Positions 57,450-64,000 of a DNA stretch of 64,000 nucleotides are shown here, in pieces. The notes beneath the pieces are model-generated. The model was not told the DNA's origin. It did no database searches and saw only the letters and a list, made by a program, of their open reading frames with translations. Every line of letters starts with the position of its first letter. The stretch's first letter is position 1. The translations under genes and the position numbers were made by a program. The stretch comes from Akebia trifoliata (taxonomy: Eukaryota > Streptophyta > Magnoliopsida > Ranunculales > Lardizabalaceae): NCBI GenBank assembly GCA_017979445.1, contig CM030705.1, positions 10,132,679 through 10,196,678 on the forward strand, written 5' to 3'.

Positions 57450-57747
57450 TTACAGCCCATGGGTCTAACTCATCCTTGAAAACTAGCTTCAAGGAGAGGG
57501 TCGCCCCCATGATCTAGGACTATTCTAACACGCCATCTCAACGCCTGGGCTGGAGAGGCTCGGCTCAGTTCTCCCCCTCCACGCAAGGGCTGGAGATACT
57601 AACCCAACCCATCCCTCACATGCACCTGCTCTGATTCCATGTTAAAGCCCATGGGCCTAACTCATCCTTGAAAACAGGCTTACAAGAAGAGGATTGTCCC
57701 CTCTTTATACATTGCACATCCCAATAGTATGTGGGACTATTCTAACA
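57450..57747 (-). mobile_element. TRIM-type miniature LTR retrotransposon
   Basis: On the minus strand: LTR 57640-57747 (TGTTAGAATAGTCCCACATA...GGGCTTTAACA), primer site TGGAATCAGAGCA (57627-57639), about 100 bp of interior, a GTTGAGATGGCG stretch before the second LTR, and LTR 57450-57530. LTRs of about 80-110 bp, a Met-tRNA primer site and no coding region fit a TRIM. The outer end has lost its last bases. Confidence 0.8.
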
Positions 57748-58261
57748 TCCCAAGTACCATATTGATATCAAGGTTATCTGCCTTTACTGAATGTTGGCTT
57801 TGAGGTATCTGGGTTATGTGTCAAAAGTCCCTACAGGATTAGTAGTAATCAGATCATACTTGATAGATAGTGCTTGTGAAGGAAGTCCAAGCAGAATACA
57901 TGTTTATAGGGTCTGGCTTTTACTTGTTATTGTCTTTGAATTAAAAAATCTAAACTCTCAAGCTCATTTTCTTATAATCGATGCAGTCTGATTACCCTTC
58001 GAAGATTTGTGAACGGATCTTTGTAACTATTCTGTGAAGGTTGTGCTTGTAATTTATATCCTTATTTAGCCTTCTTTGTAGTGTCTGCACAGAGAGGTTT
58101 TTAATTTCCATTTTATTCAAAATACACGCCTTTACTTTTCAACGCGCAAGTCTTTGCTTTGTCCATATTCCTTCTGGAGTTGTTTATTTGTCTTATTGAC
58201 CATCTGTAAGTGATTCAACCTAACAGTCAACCACGACTCATACCTATACATATTGTTAAAA
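57748..58261. other. No gene recognised
   Basis: Non-coding by appearance. The duplicate of the 27.5-kb region begins right after it. Confidence 0.5.
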
Positions 58262-58470
58262 TCAGCTCATTCTGAAACTTGTAACCCTAATTTACAAGTT
58301 GAAGAATAGTGGACTATCCAATTTTTGTAAATCACTTTTGATGAGATTAGAAGTTTTGGAATAGGCTAGTTTTTTGTGAAGATGATCTCCTCATTATAGA
58401 GATCATCCTCACAAAAAATCAGCCCATTATGAAACTTCTAACCCAAACATTGAAAAATGTTTGGCTCACT
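58262..58470. mobile_element. Partial foldback MITE
   Basis: Counterpart of 27506-27720; starts inside the first hairpin and ends GTTTGGCTCACTT before the TA tract. Confidence 0.8.

Positions 58471-58531
<61 letters not shown>
58471..58531. repeat. (TA)n(GA)n compound microsatellite
   Basis: Counterpart of 29054-29126. Confidence 0.95.
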
Positions 58532-58534
<3 letters not shown>

Positions 58535-58747
58535 CAAGATTGACTTGATCTAATCAAGAGAGCGAAGCAAGAACAACTTGTCTAATTGAGAGAAACAGAG
58601 AGGGAGAGGGACTTATTCTAATTGAAAGAGACGATATCAATCTTTAAAACCCTAATCATGAGAGGCAAGAATACAGAGGTAAGAGACTCCAAAATAGTCA
58701 AAGCAAAAGAGAATATATAAGGACATAGGGTTTGAGAGATGCAACCT

Positions 58748-58923
58748 AGGGTTTGAATAAGTCGTGATGAATGCACACGGTTGGGTACATGGCTGACGTG
58801 GCAAGGGCACATAACCATAGATGTTTTTCTTCAGATGCATAGGAAAAATGTGCGATTTTGTGCCCTTGCCACGTCAACCGCATATACAACCGTGTGCATT
58901 CATCATTATTCTTTGAATAAAAC
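58748..58923. mobile_element. Hairpin MITE, copy 3
   Basis: Paralogue of 29343-29518, with GATGAATGCACACGG and its complement at the ends. Confidence 0.8.
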
Positions 58924-59172
58924 CACTAAAAAATAATATAACATTTCGACTCAGGTTGGATTTGTGAAACACACTCATATCTTACCTGAATCCGAGTCAA
59001 CTTAAGAAAATTAAATCATGTTCAGTCTATTTTTTTTTATTCAGATATACTCCTATGACCCAACAAATTCGTTAAAATCAATTTTCAAATCACTTGGATA
59101 GCAAATAAAATCCAACCCTTTTTAAGCTCTACTTAGATCACCTACTAATCCTCCGGTTCGTGCAATCTTTTT

Positions 59173-60876
59173 TGTTAGATCCTTATTTTAATTTCCTATT
59201 TTATTTAGTTTTCTAATTCTATTTAGTATTATTTTAGAGAGTTTCTATTTTAAGTTTACCAGGAGTTTAGTATGAGTCTAATTAGGTTTTAGAATTAAAT
59301 TAGGAATTGTTATTGTAGCCAAATTGGAAAGTTAATTAAGCCTTTATATTTAGGAGGGAAATTTTCACTATTAAAAATAAGCAATAATAATAAATTTATC
59401 TTGTTAGAAACTCTTCTTCTTCTTCTTTTTAATCTCTTATTCTCTTCTAGTATACCTTTTTCTTGACCTAAGAACCCTAACATCTAGTATCAGAGCATCT
59501 CTCCTGATCTTTACTATAACGATTAATGAGTTAGAAGTCAAGTTCTATCTCTCACCCAACAAGTTGACAAAATTTCTAAGATATTGACCAAATTCGAATT
59601 AATGAGTTGCCAGTTATGTTGGAGCAAATGTGGCAACACTTGCAGCAATTGGCATCGATACCACTTAGATCGCAATTGGAGACACAAGACCATCCAAATT
59701 AAGGCAGGACTATAATTCAAGGCTGCAACATTTATATTGAATTTTCCTTGTTTAATGGAGATGATCCAATGGGTTGGATTTTTCGTGTGAAGGAAAAAAA
59801 AATCACCAATATCATGAACGAACAGATTGTGACCCTAGCATCGGCTTATCTTATGGGAGATACGATTCCATGGTACCAATGGTTAGAACGCACTTTAGGT
59901 GAATTGAACAAGACACAATTTACTCGAGCATCATGTACATGATTTGGCTTACTAGATCAGAACGATCCTAGTGGAGCACTTTCCAAATTGTGTCAAACGA
60001 AAATAGTTAGTAAATATCAATTGCGGTATGAGTGGTTGGCTAATAGAATGAGAAGATTACCAAATATTTCCTCATTAATTATTTTATTTCAGATTTATGT
60101 AATGAACTATGAGTTAGAGTTCAACTGTAAAAACCTACTACTCTTATACAAGCTTTTGAACTAGTAAAATTTCAGGACGAAGCTATAGTTGTTACAATGG
60201 TAAAGTCGACTTCTCGAGTGAACTCAGACCATCCAGTCCTTCTACCTATTCCTACTAAACCAACAACTCTTGGGCCACAACATCATTACTTGGGCCAGCC
60301 CCTCATGGGCTTCCTCCTATTCAACGACTTTCCCCTACAGAATTAGCAGACCGACGAGCCAAGGGTCTTTTTTTCAATTGTGACAAATAATTCAAACCGG
60401 GGCACCAATGCAAAAAACCCAATAACTCATTTTAGACGTTGATATTCTTTCCATTGAGAATTGTGCAAACACACCTAAAGATAATGTTGTAACTATCAAA
60501 GTTTTTCCAACTTGAGGACAAATCATTTCGAAGGGGGAGGGGATGTTAGGATCGTTATTTTAGTTTTCTAGTTAGATTAGTTTTCTAATTTCATTTAGTA
60601 TTATTTTAGAGAGTTGCTATTTTAAGTTTATTAGGAGTTTAGTATGAGTCAATTAGGTGTTATAGTTAAATTAGGAATTGATATTGTAGTCAAATTTGCC
60701 ATTTAACTCTCTATATATTGGATGATGGTTTTCATTATTAAAAATAAGCAATAAAAATAAATTTATCACCCTTTTGTCAGAAACTGTTCTTCTTCTTCTA
60801 TTTCCTCTTCTTAATCTCTCATTCTCTGTTTGTTCTTCTTCTTCTTCTTCTTCTTCTTGATCTAAGAACCCTAACA
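59173..60876 (+). mobile_element. Gag-only LTR retrotransposon relic, copy 3
   Basis: 5' LTR 59173-59482, primer site region CTAGTATCAGAGCA, degraded gag (59590-60400; FSLFNGDDPMGWIFRVK at the start of one frame, then LERTLGEL), polypurine tract to 60543 and 3' LTR 60544-60876 with an expanded CTT run. No pol genes. The flanks equal those of copy 1, so it was copied with the module. Confidence 0.88.
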
Positions 60877-61076
60877 TTCTCCCCCAACATGCATTGGATA
60901 ATTTTATTGAATAGAATAAAAAAAATAAATATGACTGATTCATTGTTTTTTGGAGCAAAAATCAAATAGGATTAAAACTCAAGAATAGTCTAAAGTAAAG
61001 TAAAATATGACAGATTCATGATAAGATTGAGTCAAATAAAAAAATATACGTAAAGGTTGAAGATGGGCCATTTAAA

Positions 61077-61312
61077 CGGGACTAGATCCTCTGTAGTGCA
61101 ACATGCTTGTAAAAAACAAACTAAAAAACCCCGTTTGAAATTGGGACCGTCCATTTTAAAATAATTGGATCTGACGTAATTTTTTAATTTTTTTTAATTT
61201 AACTCTTTTTGAATCAAATTTTGACCACGATCACTGCAGGCTTCAGGTGTTATTTTTTCCCAACATGAGTCTCTGTCGCCTGCAGAGAGAGTGCTACAGA
61301 GGATCCGCACCC
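61077..61312. mobile_element. MITE with 8-bp target duplication, copy 2
   Basis: Counterpart of 31651-31932 with flanks CATTTAAA (61069-61076) and CATTTGAA (61313-61320); shorter by about 45 bp. Confidence 0.85.
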
Positions 61313-63042
61313 CATTTGAACTATTCACATTATTATTTTTAGTATATAAAAGAAAATCAGTGCAGGGGCTGATGGAGTGAATTTTTGCTCAGACTCCTCG
61401 GTGTCTGCCATGTCAAGCCATGTAGGGGTAGTTTTATAAATTAGATAACCCATTCCATACACGTGGGTTGATGTGATTGGCGCATCCCATATATCTGTAA
61501 GCATGTCACTAACTATGCGAGGCCTTCCCATCAAATTCGGTCCCCTCTCCGTAGTCTATGATAAGGACATCCCCCCGTGGAAGTGGAAACCATTATTAAA
61601 TCTTCTTTGACACCTTGTGGGAAGTTTTGATTGGTAAATTTACTTGCAAATAGTCTAAGATCTTCATCAAACTTCCACCCAATAAATACAAATTAAAAAA
61701 AAAAAGGTTTGAGAATTAAAACCTATTTCAATACAGATTTTATAAATAAATAAATAAAAATACAGATTTTTATTAGGAATCAAAATTTTCAGGAAATGTA
61801 ATCTCAATAAAGAATCCCTCAAAGTCATTCTCCCACTCAATTTGATATACCTTTATATTTATGCTTTAATTTGATACACCCCTATATTTTCAACTAATGA
61901 CATACCCCCATTTGATCTTATATTGCCCCTACTCCCTCATCTCCCTCCAATTCCCTTGTCCCACCCCACCAAAAGAAAATCTTGACTGTATCCTGAATAA
62001 AGCTAAATGATACTTAGATAATGAATAGGTACAATTTTCAAATTTACCTTGGACAACTCAGATTGCTTCAATAACGAATTTTCATCATCCAACGAGTTAG
62101 GGTAGTGGTGTGGTACCTTTCAAACACCATTCGACGCTCAAATTAGATTGTAAGTTACAGAAAATAATAGTTATAAATTTCAATCAACTTCCAAAAGTCT
62201 TTTCTTTCATAGTTTCTTCTCTTATTTATAGGTTAATCTCCTTTCTTAACTATCCCTTGGTCAAATCATCATTTTCTTTATTCCAGGGAGATGAGGAATT
62301 TAGGGTGATTCTCTCTTAAATCCAAGAATTAGCGACAAAAATTTATCGACAAAATTTGAAGTTATGCATTTAGGAAAGGACGTAATTTATGCAGTCAATT
62401 ACTTGTAGATTTTCAGGATCTTGTACTAATTCGCACTCAGAGAAGAGGAGAGCTCGTTATAAGCATATGCTCTTCTCAATCTAGGGAACAATAGGCACTT
62501 AACTCGGGTATGTTATGCTGGGTAGTGCTCTCATATTTTAACCACTACAAAGCAAGGCAGTGCTAAAATCTATCTTGTCCAACCACTAAATAATTCTCTG
62601 ATATAGACACATGGAGGGTCCATGATTCAACTCATCTACTCTATACAAATAGCATTGTAATATAACTTGCTAATGGCATTATTAGCATAAATAACTTTTA
62701 TGAAAAAGTAAATTTACTTGATAAAAAGTACCTATCCAACAACCACTATATATTTACCATTAAATAACCTAGGATATGGGTATATGTTATTGGTGGTTAA
62801 TCCAAACTGTTGGGTTGTGAGGAACAATAGAAAAAAAAAAAAAAAAACCTAATTTAGTCACATCAAATTCATCCCCATCTTTACAAAATTATTTAGTGTA
62901 TCCCTTGCACTTTATTATAATCCATAATAATTAATACTCTAATACATAATATCAATCAAGAAAAATACTCTGCTAAATAAAACTTAAATTTATTGACTTC
63001 CACCAATATTAAAACATAGGTTTTGGATTTCGAGTAATTTGA
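61313..63042. other. 3' flank of CAD copy H
   Basis: No gene. Counterpart of 31933-33598, including the decayed hAT MITE at about 61845-61985. An extra stretch at about 61336-61500 (containing GGCTGATGGAGTG and CACGTGGGTTG) is only partly present near E. Confidence 0.65.
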
Positions 63043-64000
63043 TTAAGAAGTGAGTGTGTTTGCCACATCGATGACGAATCGATATTTAACATCGCCTTTG
63101 GCAAGTCGTTCCATAGCTGTGTTCACGTAGTCCATCGATATAACCTCTACATCCGCAGTTATATTGTGTTTCCCTGCAAAATCTAACATCTCCTGTGCTT
63201 CCTTCATACCCGCACCGGCACTCCCTGCTATTATCTTCCTCCCTATCAAATCATAATTAGCATTTTAATTATAAGTGAGGACACCACCAAGATATGAATG
63301 CATGGGGTATAGTGTTCATAAGTTTTCAACCATATAATTATTACAACTTACCCATAATCAAAGGGATGGTAGGTAGTTCTAGAGGCTTATCTGCAACACC
63401 AACCATAATCAACTTCCCATTAGTCTTCAATAGACCGATCAATGGTAGGAGAGGGTGAACGGCAGAGACCGTATCGATAATACCATCCAAAGTGCCCATT
63501 GCAGCCTATGAAATAAATATAAATAGGGTTAGAATTAGAACAAGCAAATGCAATCCACATTTCACACATCAGTTAAATAATGTAACACTCAACAAAATAA
63601 AGTTATAATTGAACTTCATTTGTTTTGCAACATCTATTTATTTACCTGCATTTCCTCCGGATCAGAGCTAACCAAAAAAATGTCTGCACCAAGTTGTTCA
63701 ATGGCTTCCTTCTTTTTGCTAGCAGAAGTGCTGATCACTGTGACCTTCATACCAAAAGCCTTGGCAAACTTCACAGCAACATGACCAAGACCACCAAGAC
63801 CCACAACACCCAAATGTTTGTCGGGATCGCTGAGTCCAAAAAATTTCATTGGGCTGTAGACTGTAGTCCCAGCGCACATTAGTGGTGCGCCTGCATCTAG
63901 GGTAAGTTATCAGGGAAAAGGCAAGCAAAGTGCTCATCCACGACAATCTTATCAGAATATCCACCATACGTTATTGTGCCATCGGGGTAAATTGCACTGT
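63043..64000 (-). pseudogene. CAD-like copy H, truncated by window end, frameshifted
   Basis: Exon 5 (63043-63242), exon 4 (63352-63505) and the 3' part of exon 3 (63646 to the window end) are near identical to gene E, with correct splice sites. One base is missing at about 63899 (CTAGGG where E has CTAAGGG on the plus strand). This shifts the frame in the LPLDAGAPL segment just before the catalytic Cys of PLMCAG. Downstream of it the GLGGLG and STSASKK motifs are fine. It is therefore a very recent pseudogene of the E type, unless the base is a sequencing error. Exons 1 and 2 lie beyond the window. Confidence 0.88.

Larger units (their letters stand above)
58262..64000. repeat. Direct duplicate of the 27506-34570 module
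   Basis: It follows the 27506-34570 sequence in order: partial foldback MITE, TA/GA tract, hairpin MITE, gag-only LTR element, 8-bp-duplication MITE, 3' flank, CAD exons 5, 4 and 3. The main difference is the absence here of the four foldback units found at 27737-29053. Confidence 0.93.

Overview
This is plant nuclear DNA, from a eudicot by the look of its genes; the species cannot be named from the window. It is AT-rich. Its genes have GT-AG introns and plant-type TATA boxes, and it is packed with MITEs, CACTA elements, short LTR elements and (TA)n/(GA)n microsatellites. The backbone is a tandem cluster of cinnamyl-alcohol-dehydrogenase-like (CAD-like) medium-chain zinc alcohol dehydrogenases. 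They most resemble the 8-hydroxygeraniol dehydrogenase / CAD6-type branch. I count eight copies or fragments, here called A to H.

Only two copies have a full reading frame: C (9591-13068, +) and E (33599-37167, -). Each has five exons of 98, 114, 514, 154 and 200 nt and encodes 359 residues with every zinc and NADP(H) motif present. B (4086-7283, -) and H (63043 to the window end, -) look normal except for single-base deletions that shift the frame. A, D, F and G are degraded. B and C sit head to head inside a giant inverted duplication (arms 2694-8422 and 8444-14452, 21-bp spacer).

Layout. 1-2690: a foldback MITE, CAD fragment A, a CACTA-type end and a spacer. 2694-14452: the palindrome with B and C. 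14453-15890: a hAT-type MITE with 8-bp target duplication, a 36-nt poly-G run and an unassigned segment. 15891-24840: pseudogene D, split in its third intron by a complete 7.6-kb CACTA element (16042-23618, 3-bp target duplication). That element has no visible transposase but carries exons of a myosin XI tail, a DUF1005-type protein and one unknown gene. 25060-29053: eleven foldback MITE units separated by TA tracts. 29080-33598: a gag-only LTR element, a MITE and the 3' flank of E. 33599-37167: gene E. 37170-41360: E promoter with tandem repeats, a spacer and a second gag-only LTR element. 41957-43735: pseudogene F. 43736-52050: a second CACTA-like region carrying pieces of an FKBP-type PPIase, a BEL1-like homeodomain protein and a malectin/LRR receptor kinase. 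52505-54585: pseudogene G. 55200-58240: MITE, TRIM and tandem-repeat debris. 58262-64000: a direct duplicate of the 27.5-34.5 kb region, ending in H.

The cluster appears to have grown by repeated duplication of a module (CAD gene, promoter, spacer, foldback-MITE site, gag-only LTR element, next CAD 3' flank). The LTR element sits at the same site in three modules. No tRNA, rRNA or CRISPR array was seen.
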